Source: Paractinoplanes atraurantiacus (GTDB taxonomy: Bacteria; Actinomycetota; Actinomycetes; Mycobacteriales; Micromonosporaceae). From it: DNA of 64,000 bases. Below the pieces are notes generated by a model. It was not told the DNA's origin, did no database searches, and worked only from the letters and a program-made list of their open reading frames with translations. Location: the NCBI RefSeq assembly GCF_900215205.1, contig NZ_OBDY01000003.1, positions 234,993 to 298,992 of the forward strand. Direction: 5' to 3'. Position 1 is the first letter of the stretch. Each line of letters starts with the position of its first letter. The translations under genes and the position numbers were made by a program. Shown in pieces: positions 21,195-29,734 of this stretch.

Positions 21195-22313
21195 ATGACT
21201 GACGATGTGATGGCACTGCTTCCTGAGCGGCCCCGCCTGCTGGCTCTTGGGGAGCCCACCCACTTCGAGGACTCGCTTCTTCGCGTGCGCAACGACCTCT
21301 TCCGGCGGCTTGTCGAGCGGGAGGGGTTCCGGGCCATCGCCATCGAGAGCGACTGCCTGATGGGGCTGCTAGTCGACGACTATGTCGTGCACGGTGCCGG
21401 CACGCTGGACGATGTCATGCGGCGGGGCTTCAGCCACGAGTTCGGCACGATGGCGGGGAATCGTGAGCTTGTGCGCTGGCTGCATGCGTACAACCGAAGC
21501 CGCCCTTTGCCCGAGAGAGTGCACTTCGCGGGCTTCGACGGACCGCTGGAGATCACCGGCGGCGCGAGTCCGCGGGAGGCCCTTCTCGGGCTGCACGGCC
21601 TGCTCGGCGACAAGCCCTGCACGGTGGCGGAGCTCGACCGGCTGATCGGCGACGACGAGCGGTGGCCCAATCCGGACGCGATGATGGATCCGTCGCAGTC
21701 GGTGGGCCGGACGCCCGAGGCCCGGCAATTGCGGCTGCTGGCCGATGAAATGGTCGCCCTGCTCGAGGCGGAGAGTCCGGCAAAGGACGAAATGGACCGG
21801 GGGCGGTTGTACGGGCGTACGGCAACCGGCCTTTTGCTTTATCACCACTGGATGGCCGATCCGTCGCCGGCGCGGCTGACCCGGGTGCTCGGCCAGCGGG
21901 CCGCGATGATGGCGGCCAATCTGCTTGCCCTCACACAACAGCACGGCCCGATCATGGCCTTCGCGCAGAACAGCCACCTCCAGCGCGCGAAAAGCAGCAT
22001 CCGCCTGGGTGGCCCGCTGCTGCATTGGTGGAGCGCCGGCGCGATCGTCGCCGCCCAATTGGGCTCGGACTACGCATTCGTGGCCACGGCGCTCGGCACG
22101 ATCCGCCATCGCGGCGTCGAAACACCGCCGATCAACACCATTGAGGGCTTGCTGTACGTCCGGACCGGCGACCATTTCATCGTCGACCCCCGAAAGCTGC
22201 CGGCCGACGCGGAAAAGCGGGAGTCCCCCTGGTTCGGCTATGCCCCGCTCGACCCGGCCCACCTGCCGGAAATCGACGCGATCGTCTACGTGAAGGACGC
22301 CATAGTGGAGTGA
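21195..22313 (+). CDS. Erythromycin esterase-family protein
   Basis: A 372-residue member of the EreA/EreB-like hydrolase family (PF05139). It begins with the active-site region ALGEPTHFEDS, holding the Glu and His that activate water in Ere enzymes, then AIAIESD, HFAGFDGP and AQNSHLQ. Ere enzymes open macrolide lactones, but many family members in actinomycetes have unknown substrates. Control by the divergent tandem-HTH MerR gene fits a resistance role. The stop TGA overlaps the ATG of a short downstream frame (TGATG). Confidence 0.88.
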   Translation: MTDDVMALLPERPRLLALGEPTHFEDSLLRVRNDLFRRLVEREGFRAIAIESDCLMGLLVDDYVVHGAGTLDDVMRRGFSHEFGTMAGNRELVRWLHAYNRSRPLPERVHFAGFDGPLEITGGASPREALLGLHGLLGDKPCTVAELDRLIGDDERWPNPDAMMDPSQSVGRTPEARQLRLLADEMVALLEAESPAKDEMDRGRLYGRTATGLLLYHHWMADPSPARLTRVLGQRAAMMAANLLALTQQHGPIMAFAQNSHLQRAKSSIRLGGPLLHWWSAGAIVAAQLGSDYAFVATALGTIRHRGVETPPINTIEGLLYVRTGDHFIVDPRKLPADAEKRESPWFGYAPLDPAHLPEIDAIVYVKDAIVE

Positions 22314-22480
22314 TGATCGGGGACAACGTCTTTGTCGAGCGGTTCCGCGCGGCGTCCGGCGGCCTTCTCCCCACGACCCTGATCGCCTCGTGGGAGCAGG
22401 TCGTGGGGTGGTGTGAAGAGGGCTTCTACGACGACGAGGAACCGGACGAGTATTTCAATGACATCAGTGCCCGCAGATGG
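22313..22480 (+). pseudogene. 5' fragment of a gene cut by an IS relic
   Basis: An ATG overlapping the esterase stop starts a well-composed acidic frame, MIGDNVFVERFRAASGG ... WCEEGFYDDEEPDEYF, of about 55 residues. After NDISAR the sequence becomes unlike protein, and the frame continues into transposase-derived DNA until 22642. The family of the lost gene is not recognised. It was probably co-translated with the esterase before the insertion. Confidence 0.5.
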
Positions 22481-22539
22481 GCTGGGTCCGGAAGCGGGTG
22501 GCAGCCCTCGACGCCCGCTTCGCGGCGACCGGTAGGGCT

Positions 22540-22926
22540 TTGCCAGGTGCAGGGTGATGTTGGTGTCGTCGCGCGGGTTGATGCTCGATGGGCGGCGTAC
22601 GTCGATCCAGCCGTTGGCCGCACGGTTGCCGGGGCCGCATGAGCAGGCGCTGAGCCATTTCGTCAGCAACCCGCGCCCACGATCCGTGATCTGCTGCTGA
22701 CAGCGGGCCGTAGGCCGCGTGGCGGATGACCTGGCGCGACAGCTCCGCCACCACACCCAAGCGCACCCTGATCCGGCTCGCGAGGCTGCGCTGGCACATC
22801 GAACATGACTACCGCGAAGTCAAACCGGAGGCCGCACCTGGCAAGGCTGGCACCACCCTGCAACGCCTGGGCCCAAACCCCAGCGCCGCAATGGCTCTCG
22901 ACGCCGTACTTGTTCGAGTCGGATGA
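22540..22926 (+). mobile_element. IS701-type transposase relic
   Basis: Two separated pieces of an IS701-family DDE transposase remain, in different frames. Around 22569-22670 the sequence reads RGLMLDGRRTSIQPLAARLP and EQALSHFVSN, the N-terminal region of these transposases. Around 22760-22926 it reads LIRLARLRWHIEHDYREVK, the block with the catalytic Glu, then LQRLGPNPSAA at the C-terminus. The middle with the catalytic Asp residues is deleted, and a stop and frame changes interrupt the rest, so it is inactive. I could not define terminal inverted repeats. Confidence 0.8.
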
Positions 22927-23075
22927 TGCGGCGTTCCGAAGCAACAGCGGCCCGATCACCGCCCGCGCTTCATCTGTCAGCTCGCCACGCCACCACCCGA
23001 CACATCAACCAGAACTGATCAACCGATCGGCGGTACGCGAACTAATCATTCAGATTGAGAATCATCTTTGACCGC

Positions 23076-23081
23076 TATGGT
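23076..23081 (+). promoter_or_regulatory. -10 box of a probable leaderless marR promoter
   Basis: TATGGT is followed by six bases and the ATG at 23088. The AT-richer bases 23040-23070 (ATCATTCAGATTGAGAATC) lie where a MarR dimer could bind. The spacer 22927-23040 holds nothing else. Confidence 0.5.
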
Positions 23082-23087
23082 GGCGCC

Positions 23088-23540
23088 ATGGCAAGTGACA
23101 GGCCGCGGACGCCGGTGGGGAGCGTCTCGTTCCGGCTCGGGGTTCTCGGGGTCTCCCAGGAGGCGCAGTTCGCGGCGGGGCTGGCCGGGCTCGAGCTCAA
23201 ACCGAAGCATGTGGCCGTGCTCAGCGTGCTGCGGCTCAAAGGCGCCGAGTCGCAATTGGAGCTGTCGCAGGTCATGCGGGTCGCGCCGAGCCTCGTCGTG
23301 CTGCTCGTCGACCAGCTGGAGATCCGCGGGGCGGTGCGGCGGGTTCGTGATCCGGCCGACCGGCGCAAGCAGCAGGTGCACCTCACCGTCGAGGGCGCGC
23401 GCCTGCTCGAGGCGGCCACCGAGGTGTCGGCCCGTCTCGACGAGGAGCTGATCGCCTCGCTCAGCGCCGACGACCGGGCTGCCCTCGCTCGCGTGCTCGA
23501 CCGGCTCGCCGCCGGCGACGGACTGTTGTCGGGGACGTAG
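23088..23540 (+). CDS. MarR-family transcriptional regulator
   Basis: A 150-residue winged-helix protein. The recognition helix region is QLELSQVMRVAPSLVVLLVDQLE (about residues 57-79), and the wing carries RVRDPADRRKQQVHLTVEG, the usual MarR DxRxxxVxLT signature. The dimer helices occupy both ends. Start is ATG 23088, aligned with the leaderless -10 box. It is followed 35 bases later by a large ATPase gene with its own promoter; the two may be functionally linked. Confidence 0.9.
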   Translation: MASDRPRTPVGSVSFRLGVLGVSQEAQFAAGLAGLELKPKHVAVLSVLRLKGAESQLELSQVMRVAPSLVVLLVDQLEIRGAVRRVRDPADRRKQQVHLTVEGARLLEAATEVSARLDEELIASLSADDRAALARVLDRLAAGDGLLSGT

Positions 23541-23562
23541 AAGGGACATAGAAGAGCACCGC

Positions 23563-23568
23563 TACCGT
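23563..23568 (+). promoter_or_regulatory. -10 box of a probable leaderless ATPase-gene promoter
   Basis: TACCGT ends seven bases before the GTG start at 23576. Confidence 0.45.
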
Positions 23569-23575
23569 GTGCAGG

Positions 23576-25771
23576 GTGACCGACACGCTGCCGATCCGCC
23601 GCCGTGAGCTGACCGAGATCCTGGCCGACCTCGAGAACGGTCGTTCGGCCGGCGTGCTGGTGCTCGGCATCGACGGTTCGGGCAAGACGGTGTTGCTGCG
23701 CATGCTCGGCGACGACCTGCGCCAGCGGGGCCGGCTCGTCTTCCACGTCGACCTGTCCGGGGTGCGCCGGGCGGCCGAGGTGGGCAGCCGGGCGCTGGAG
23801 GCGGTGGCCGGGGCGCCGACGCTGCAGTCCTCTTCGGGCGCCCCGCCGGTGTCCGAGGTGATCGAGGTGTTGCGCGCCGCGGAGCCCGGGGTTCTGCTTT
23901 TCGACAGCCTCGACTCGGCGGTCGATCCGGCGGGCACGGCGTCCGCCATCGCCGAGCTCAGCGCCGCGCTGCCGCGCTGGCAGTTCGTGGTCGGCTCGCG
24001 GCCGCCCGTGACCGGTGGGCTGGAGCAGTTCGCCGCGTACACATTGGCCCCGCTCAGCCGGGACGAGGCGGCGCTGTTGTTCCGCCGCCTGATCCAGGGA
24101 GTCGACGGCGTGGAGACCGCCGGCGAGGCGTCGATCCGCGACTACATCGAGCGGATCATCGAGCGCGTCGTCGACGGCACCCCGGATCCCGCCAAGACCC
24201 GGTCCCTGCTCGACCGGCTCGCCCTGACCGGCGGGAGCGAGCGCATCGACGTGCTGGCCGCCCAGTCGGGGGTCCTCCCGGACGAGGCGGTCCGCCTGTT
24301 TCTGAACGGGCCGGCCGGTTCGGCGTCGGGCCCGACCGTGGTCCTGCCCGACCTGGTCCGCGACGTCTACCTGGCCTGGCGGCTCGCGGGCAGCCCGTTC
24401 GAGCTGGCCGACCTGCGGTTCGGCGCCGAGGACGCCGAGCGCGACGACCTGCTGGAGGAGAGCTTCGTGCTCTGGCAGAACGTCGGGTCGATCCTCAGCC
24501 AGCGCCGCTCGATCGTCGTCGGCGACCGCGGCGCCGGCAAGAGCGCCATCTTCCACAAGCTCTCCGCCGGTCAGGACAACGTCGAGGTCTTCCCGGTGGC
24601 CAACCCGAGCGACCTGCTCCAGCGCATCGCCGGGCCGAACACCCACGACGCCGACACGCTGCGCGCCGCCTGGCTGGTGGTGGTCGCGGCCGTGGTGGCC
24701 GCGGCGCTGCCCGAGGACGCTCCCCGCAAACTGCTTCAGGAGGGCGCCGAGCTGCGTACGGCCGTGGGACTGCCCAGCCGGGCGATCGGCCGCACCAAGC
24801 GGGCGTTGCGGGCCATGGCCCGCCCGTTCGGCGGCACCACGCTGCGGTTCGCCGTCGGGCCGGTCAACCTGGAGGCCGAGCTGCCGGTGGGCAGCGCGCC
24901 CAGCACCAGCACGGTCGACGTCGAGGCGTTCCTGAACGTCACCGACAAGATCCTGCGGGCCGAGAAGCGCCGGGCCGTGGTGCTCTTCGACCGGATCGAC
25001 GAGCTTTTCAAGTACGACCGCGCCCGTCAGGAGGCCGTCGTGCAGGGCTTGCTGCAGGTGGAGGGGCGGATCAGCCTGCTCGACGGCCTCGACCTGGTCG
25101 TCTTCCTGCGCACCGACCTGTTCGAGCTCTATGACATCCAGGAGAAGAACAAGCTGGTCTCGCGCCGCCTGGTGCTCGACTGGACCGAGGAGGACTGGCT
25201 TCAGGTGCTGGTCCGCCGGGTGCTGGCCAACGCGCCGCTGGGCTGGGTGGCCGAGCGGCTGCGGCTGCCGGCCGGCGGCTTCGAGACCCGTCCGGCGCTC
25301 AGTGTGCTCTTCCCGGCCACGGTCGAGGGCCGTCCGATCGATCGATGGCTTTCCGATTCCGTACGCAATGGAAATGGTGACGTTTCGCCGCGTCTGGCGG
25401 TGCTCCTGCTTCACCTGGCGCGCGAATATTCGGCCCGTCCCCGCGAGACCGTGAGCGCGTTGCCGCTCTTCTCGGCGGCGGCGGTCGCGCGGGCCATGAC
25501 CGAGGTGTCGGAGCTGAGCTTCTCCGAGGTCGTCAACGACTTCAAGGTCGCGTCGTCGTTCGTCCTGAACTGTCGCGCCGGCAAACGCACCCTGTTCAGC
25601 CTGGCCGACGTCGAGGGGCTCTTCGAGCCTTCGGAAGGACCGGTCAGTGAGCAGGTACGCCTTCTGGAGCGGCTCGGCTTCCTCGAGCGGGTGGTCCGCG
25701 ACAACGGCGACGGCGCCCGCTCGATGTTCCGGATCCCGGAGCTCTACACCCGCTGCTGGGGAGCCTCTTAG
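23576..25771 (+). CDS. Large ATPase with two P-loop domains
   Basis: A 731-residue cytoplasmic protein containing two NTPase units. The first has Walker A GIDGSGKT at residues 31-38, Walker B VLLFDSLDS near 106-114 and a sensor-like VVGSRPP near 138-144. The second has Walker A VGDRGAGKS at 315-323 and a Walker B-like VVLFDRIDELF about 150 residues later, followed by FLRTDLFELYD; this resembles P-loop ATPases of the Sll1717 type. The C-terminus, with LFSLADVEGLFE and VRLLERLGFLERVV, looks like a winged helix. No transmembrane part or fused effector is seen. Function unknown; STAND-like signalling or defence is one possibility. Confidence 0.85.
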   Translation: MTDTLPIRRRELTEILADLENGRSAGVLVLGIDGSGKTVLLRMLGDDLRQRGRLVFHVDLSGVRRAAEVGSRALEAVAGAPTLQSSSGAPPVSEVIEVLRAAEPGVLLFDSLDSAVDPAGTASAIAELSAALPRWQFVVGSRPPVTGGLEQFAAYTLAPLSRDEAALLFRRLIQGVDGVETAGEASIRDYIERIIERVVDGTPDPAKTRSLLDRLALTGGSERIDVLAAQSGVLPDEAVRLFLNGPAGSASGPTVVLPDLVRDVYLAWRLAGSPFELADLRFGAEDAERDDLLEESFVLWQNVGSILSQRRSIVVGDRGAGKSAIFHKLSAGQDNVEVFPVANPSDLLQRIAGPNTHDADTLRAAWLVVVAAVVAAALPEDAPRKLLQEGAELRTAVGLPSRAIGRTKRALRAMARPFGGTTLRFAVGPVNLEAELPVGSAPSTSTVDVEAFLNVTDKILRAEKRRAVVLFDRIDELFKYDRARQEAVVQGLLQVEGRISLLDGLDLVVFLRTDLFELYDIQEKNKLVSRRLVLDWTEEDWLQVLVRRVLANAPLGWVAERLRLPAGGFETRPALSVLFPATVEGRPIDRWLSDSVRNGNGDVSPRLAVLLLHLAREYSARPRETVSALPLFSAAAVARAMTEVSELSFSEVVNDFKVASSFVLNCRAGKRTLFSLADVEGLFEPSEGPVSEQVRLLERLGFLERVVRDNGDGARSMFRIPELYTRCWGAS

Positions 25772-25794
25772 ACGGGCGTGAAAGGCTGGCCGGC

Positions 25795-26595
25795 ATGCAC
25801 ATCACGGCCCTGTACTCGTACCCCGTCAAGGGTTGCCACCGCATCGAGCACGACGTGGCGGAGGTGGAGCCGTGGGGCCTGGCCGGTGACCGGCGGTGGC
25901 TGATGGTCGACCCCGACGGCGTCGGCATCACGCAGCGCGACACGCCTCGCCTCACCCAACTACGGGTTCGTCACCGCCCGGGCGGTCTGGTGCTGAGCGC
26001 CCCCGGCCTGCCCGACCTCGACGTCGACGAGCCGGCAGACGGGCCGATTGAGGGTGTACGGGTGTTCCGGCGCAAGCAAGAGGTGCCCGGCCGCGTCGCC
26101 GAGAAGGAGTGGAGCAGCCGTTTCCTCGAACGCGACGCGCGGCTCGTGTGGCAGCACGACACCCGGGGCCGGTCGATCGAGTCGCACGCGCGGGCGGACG
26201 ACCGGGTCAGCTTCGCCGACGGCTTCCCGGTGCTGCTCGCCAACGAGGGGTCGCTGGCCGCGCTCAACGACTGGCTTCCCGAGCCCGTGCCCATGACGCG
26301 GTTCCGGCCCAACCTGGTCGTCGGGGGCGCGGCCGCCTGGGCCGAGGACGGGTGGCTGGGGCGGCGGCTGCGGGTCGGGGAGGCGACGTTCCGGGCGGCC
26401 AAGTCGTGTGCGCGCTGCCTGGTGACGACGATCGATCAGGAGACGGGGGAGAAGGGGCGGGAGCCGCTGCGGATGCTCGCCCAGCACCGGCGCTTCGACG
26501 ACGGATTACTCTTTGCTATCAACCTCATTCCCGACATTTCCGGTGTGTCCATTAGGGTGGGCGATCCGGTCGACGTACTCGGACCTAATGGGTGA
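25795..26595 (+). CDS. MOSC domain protein
   Basis: A 266-residue protein with an N-terminal MOSC beta-barrel (ITALYSYPVKGC ... WGLAGDRRWLMVD) and a C-terminal MOSC core with the conserved cysteine in AAKSCARCLVTTID. Related proteins are the C-terminal part of molybdenum-cofactor sulfurase and mARC/YcbX oxidoreductases, which bind sulfurated molybdenum cofactor. Family members act on N-hydroxylated compounds or carry sulfur. The ATG at 25795 has no strong leader. It is 23 bases from the ATPase stop but appears unrelated. Confidence 0.9.
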   Translation: MHITALYSYPVKGCHRIEHDVAEVEPWGLAGDRRWLMVDPDGVGITQRDTPRLTQLRVRHRPGGLVLSAPGLPDLDVDEPADGPIEGVRVFRRKQEVPGRVAEKEWSSRFLERDARLVWQHDTRGRSIESHARADDRVSFADGFPVLLANEGSLAALNDWLPEPVPMTRFRPNLVVGGAAAWAEDGWLGRRLRVGEATFRAAKSCARCLVTTIDQETGEKGREPLRMLAQHRRFDDGLLFAINLIPDISGVSIRVGDPVDVLGPNG

Positions 26596-26599
26596 CGCA

Positions 26600-26619
26600 G
26601 TCTTAGGAGTGTCTTAGGA
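26600..26619 (+). promoter_or_regulatory. Direct repeat upstream of the expansin-like gene
   Basis: GTCTTAGGA occurs twice with an 11-base period (26600-26608 and 26611-26619), 40 bases before the expansin-like gene. Tandem direct repeats with one-helical-turn spacing are typical of OmpR/PhoB-type response-regulator sites. Confidence 0.4.
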
Positions 26620-26659
26620 AAGTTGCCGCTGCCCCGGCGAGCGTGCAGGGTCGGACGGC

Positions 26660-27625
26660 GTGACCGGAAGATTTCGCCTGCTGACGCCCCGCTGGCTCGC
26701 CGCCGGAGGCGCCGCCGTCCTCGCCGCCGTGCTGGGTCTGGCCCTCGTGTTCCAGAACAGCGGCGCGGCGTGCGCGGCCCCGCCGTCCACGAGCGCGAGC
26801 AAGGGCAAGGCGACGTACTTCTCCCTCGACGGGACGCTGGGTAACTGCTCGTTCCCGTCGGCGCCGGCGGACGACCTGTTCGTGGCGCTGGGGCAGACGA
26901 ACCAGTATTCGGAGGGTGCCGCCTGCGGCACGTACATCGACGTGAAGGGGCCGAAGGGCTCCACCCGCGTCAAGGTGATCGACTCCTGTCCCGAATGCCC
27001 GGTGGGCCATCTTGATCTGAGCCTCACGGCGTTCAAGAAGATCGGCGTGCAGTCGGACGGGATCATCCCCATCACGTACAAGACGGTGCCGAACGCCGCC
27101 GTGCCGGGCCCCATCTCCGTACGAGTGAAGGAAGGCTCGTCGCAGTACTGGCTGAGCGTGCTGATCGACAATCACTCGAACCAGCTGGCCTCAGTCAAGA
27201 TCGCCGGTTCGGGCGGCACGTTCAAGTCGGCGGAGCACGAGGACTTCAACTACTGGACGCTGCCGAGCGGCGCCGGCAACGGCCCCTTCAAAATCAAGAT
27301 CACCGACATCTACGGCAACTCGGTGACCGTCCCCAACATCAAGCTGGCCGAGGGCAAGACCCAGAAGACGGGCGCCAAGCTGGCGTCCACCACTTCCTCC
27401 TCGGTGAAATCCTCCCCGGCGAAGAAGAAGGCCCCGGCCACCAAGAAGGCCACCCCGTCGCCCACCTCGTCGAAGAAGCCGGCGGCACCCAAGGCCGCGC
27501 CTTCGTCGGCGGCGCCCCTTGTGGAATCGACGGCGACCTCCTTGGCGACCGCCGAGCCCACGGTCACCCCGCCGGCGCAGGCGGCCGTCGACCTGGCCGC
27601 CGGCACGCCGTCGAAGTGCGGCTGA
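26660..27625 (+). CDS. Secreted expansin-like protein with Lys/Ala/Pro-rich tail
   Basis: A 321-residue protein with a signal or anchor helix (WLAAGGAAVLAAVLGLALVF, residues 10-29). Two expansin-type domains follow: a double-psi beta-barrel (about 48-140, with the catalytic Asp region VKVIDSCPECPVGHLDLS) and a beta-sandwich (about 150-232, with YWLSVLIDNHS and PFKIKITDIYGN). Bacterial expansins (EXLX1) loosen plant cellulose or bind peptidoglycan. A 90-residue low-complexity tail rich in Lys, Ala, Ser, Pro and Thr ends in a lone Cys-Gly. The stop lies one base from the convergent GNAT gene. Confidence 0.87.
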   Translation: MTGRFRLLTPRWLAAGGAAVLAAVLGLALVFQNSGAACAAPPSTSASKGKATYFSLDGTLGNCSFPSAPADDLFVALGQTNQYSEGAACGTYIDVKGPKGSTRVKVIDSCPECPVGHLDLSLTAFKKIGVQSDGIIPITYKTVPNAAVPGPISVRVKEGSSQYWLSVLIDNHSNQLASVKIAGSGGTFKSAEHEDFNYWTLPSGAGNGPFKIKITDIYGNSVTVPNIKLAEGKTQKTGAKLASTTSSSVKSSPAKKKAPATKKATPSPTSSKKPAAPKAAPSSAAPLVESTATSLATAEPTVTPPAQAAVDLAAGTPSKCG

Positions 27626-27626
27626 C

Positions 27627-28145
27627 CTACGCCAGGCCGAGCCACATGTAGGTCTCGTCGCGATCATCCCCGGGCGCCAGTCGCAGGGCGCCCGGGATGC
27701 GCCCCACCTCGCGATAGCCGAGCCCCAGATAGAACCGCTCGATGCCCAGCCCGCCGCGCACGGTGACCTGCAGCGCGGCCAGCCCCATCCGCCGCCCGAG
27801 GGCTTCGGCCTCCCGCATGAGCGCGGCCCCGTATCCCTTCCCCTGGCTCTTGGGCGTGACCATCACCCGCTTGAGCACACGCCAGTGGTCCTTCAGCGCG
27901 AACCGGTTGCTGACCACGAAGAGCAGCGCCACCAGCTCGTCCCCGTCGAGCCCCACCAGCAGCCGGTCATACCCGTCCGCGACCCCCTGAAAGGCGGCCT
28001 CAGCCACCGGCCGCACCGCACTGGCCTCGACCGGCGCCACAAAGCCCACGGCCCCACCGGCGTTGGTGACGTCGACCCACAGAGCAACCGCCCGCTCCTT
28101 GAGGTCTTCGGTGAGCGGCGGATCCACGACGAACTCGATTCCCAT
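27627..28145 (-). CDS. GNAT-family N-acetyltransferase
   Basis: A 172-residue acetyl-CoA-dependent acetyltransferase. The pyrophosphate-binding loop is visible as KSQGKGYGAALMREAE (about residues 99-114), preceded by the beta-strand VLKRVMVTP and followed by LQVTVRGGLGIERFYLGLGY. The start ATG 28145 is preferred over a longer frame to 28505 because the fold begins here and the upstream part overlaps the next gene antiparallel. Substrate unknown. Confidence 0.87.
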   Translation of the reverse strand: MGIEFVVDPPLTEDLKERAVALWVDVTNAGGAVGFVAPVEASAVRPVAEAAFQGVADGYDRLLVGLDGDELVALLFVVSNRFALKDHWRVLKRVMVTPKSQGKGYGAALMREAEALGRRMGLAALQVTVRGGLGIERFYLGLGYREVGRIPGALRLAPGDDRDETYMWLGLA

Positions 28146-28204
28146 GCCCTCATCTTCACGGCATTCCATCCGTACGCCCGTGTGCCTTCCGTCTCGCCGA
28201 GCTC

Positions 28205-29311
28205 TTACGGCGTTTCGGCGGCCGGGTCCGGCGCGGGGCGCCTGGCAAGGGCGGCCGCGATGAGCGCGACGGCGAAGGCGGCGATTCCCGCGAGGGCGCA
28301 GCCATATCCGTACGTCATGGTCAGTGACCAGAAGGGCTTGATCGGCGGGCCGCCGGAAATCGTGTCGGAGACGAGGATGGCCAGCCCGAGGAGCGCCTGC
28401 GGCACCAGGAACACGAGGGCGACCACGGACGAGAGAAGGGTGGTCGTGCGAGGCGCCGTCCGCGCGAACTCGGTGCGGCGGCTCGCCCAGCCGGTGACCA
28501 GCCACCCGATCAGCGCCCCGGCGAGCATCCCCAGGACCGTGGCCGCGTCGACGAAGCCGGGCGTGAGCCGGTCGAGCCGCACGCTGGCGTAGAACGACCC
28601 GGCCGGCGTGTCGACGACATCGGTCATGGACTCGACCTTGATCGCGAGACCGTCGCGGGTGGCACTGAACGTACGCCCGCTGTCATCGATCTCGCCGGTG
28701 GCGATCCAGGTCGCCCCGGTGACCTCGGCGTCCCCGACCTGCCACCCCTCTCTGACCAGCCGTTCCTGCGCCTCAGTGGTCCAGGAACGATAGTCGCCCG
28801 GTATGAACCACTTGTCCGGGGTAATCGTCACCGCGGAGAACTCGAAGTCCTCATCGTGACCCCGCAGGAGCACCTCGGCCGTGCTGCGCTCCGACACATC
28901 GTGGAACAGTTCGTCGCCGGCCGGCTCGGCATGGGCCCGCACCCCCGGGAAGATCGTCCCCGAGATGGCTTCCAGTGCCTTCCCGCTCGGATGGTCGAGC
29001 GCGAACTCCCAGGCCGCCCGCGCGCTGACGGCCGCGCCGAGAAAGCCACCGATCAGAGCGACCAGAGCGGCCAGCACAACCACGCCTTTGCTGGCCGGCC
29101 GCCCGAGCCGAGCCCGCATCCCGTGCCGGACAAGGTTGACCCCTTCCCGCACGGTGGGCCGCCGCCGATCCGAAGGCGCCGCCTCGAGAAGCGTGTCGAG
29201 CAGTTCGTCTCGACGCCGCCCCTTCGGATACGCCTTCAGGACCATCCGATAGCGAGCCCCAAGGCCGCCCCGCTCGATTTCGCCGGTGGCGCCGGCACGG
29301 TCGCGGGTCAT
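28205..29311 (-). CDS. Membrane protein paired with a PadR regulator
   Basis: A 368-residue protein with a cytoplasmic N-terminus of about 75 residues (containing YRMVLKAYPKGRRRDELLDTL, common in PadR-associated membrane proteins). A first helix lies at about 75-98, a large extracytoplasmic domain spans about 100-250, and three helices fill the C-terminus. No catalytic motif is seen. Its ATG overlaps the PadR stop (ATGA). Such pairs in actinomycetes usually encode a self-regulated membrane-stress system; the function here is unknown. Confidence 0.8.
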   Translation of the reverse strand: MTRDRAGATGEIERGGLGARYRMVLKAYPKGRRRDELLDTLLEAAPSDRRRPTVREGVNLVRHGMRARLGRPASKGVVVLAALVALIGGFLGAAVSARAAWEFALDHPSGKALEAISGTIFPGVRAHAEPAGDELFHDVSERSTAEVLLRGHDEDFEFSAVTITPDKWFIPGDYRSWTTEAQERLVREGWQVGDAEVTGATWIATGEIDDSGRTFSATRDGLAIKVESMTDVVDTPAGSFYASVRLDRLTPGFVDAATVLGMLAGALIGWLVTGWASRRTEFARTAPRTTTLLSSVVALVFLVPQALLGLAILVSDTISGGPPIKPFWSLTMTYGYGCALAGIAAFAVALIAAALARRPAPDPAAETP

Positions 29312-29697
29312 GCGGTGACCGGGCCGAGGTCGGGCGCGGCGGCGCTGCCGAGGCCGGGAGTGATGGCGTTGCCGCGGCCGGGGCGGGCGGCCAGTTGACG
29401 GCCGGCGGTGCGCGCGTTCTGGGCCAGGCGGGCGATCTCGGCATCAAGCGCGGTGACGCCGCCGGCGGTGAGGCGGTAGTAGCGGCGGTCGCGACCGTCC
29501 ACTTTCTCATCGTGGTCGACCTCGACGAGCCCTTCGGCGTGCAGCCGGTCAAGGGCCGCGTACAGCGTGCCGGCCTGCAACTTCACCTGCCCTTCGGAAA
29601 GCGAGGCAACCGCCTGGATGATCCCGTAGCCGTGCCGCGCTTGCTGCGCGAGCGCCGTCAGGATCCAAAACGTGGGTTCACGCATAGCCTTGGCCAT
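29308..29697 (-). CDS. PadR-family transcriptional regulator
   Basis: A 129-residue regulator: the N-terminal PadR winged helix begins REPTFWILTALAQQARHGYGI, continues VKLQAGTLYAALDRLHAEGLVE and has the wing DGRDRRYYRLTAGG. The start is ATG 29697, seven bases after a TATATT box; ATG/GTG codons upstream to 29706 would lie in the spacer. It probably controls itself and the overlapping membrane-protein gene. Confidence 0.9.
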   Translation of the reverse strand: MAKAMREPTFWILTALAQQARHGYGIIQAVASLSEGQVKLQAGTLYAALDRLHAEGLVEVDHDEKVDGRDRRYYRLTAGGVTALDAEIARLAQNARTAGRQLAARPGRGNAITPGLGSAAAPDLGPVTA

Positions 29698-29704
29698 GCG
29701 AGGC

Positions 29705-29734
29705 AATATAAAGATGATCTGACTATCGGGTCAA
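29705..29734 (-). promoter_or_regulatory. Promoter of padR
   Basis: Minus-strand TTGACC (29729-29734), an 18-base spacer and TATATT (29705-29710), which ends seven bases before the ATG. This is one of the best vegetative sigma promoters in the window. Confidence 0.7.

Noticed and set aside
23075-25414. 779-codon minus-strand frame opposite the double P-loop ATPase
   Set aside because: Mirror of high-GC codons; no motif and no start signal.
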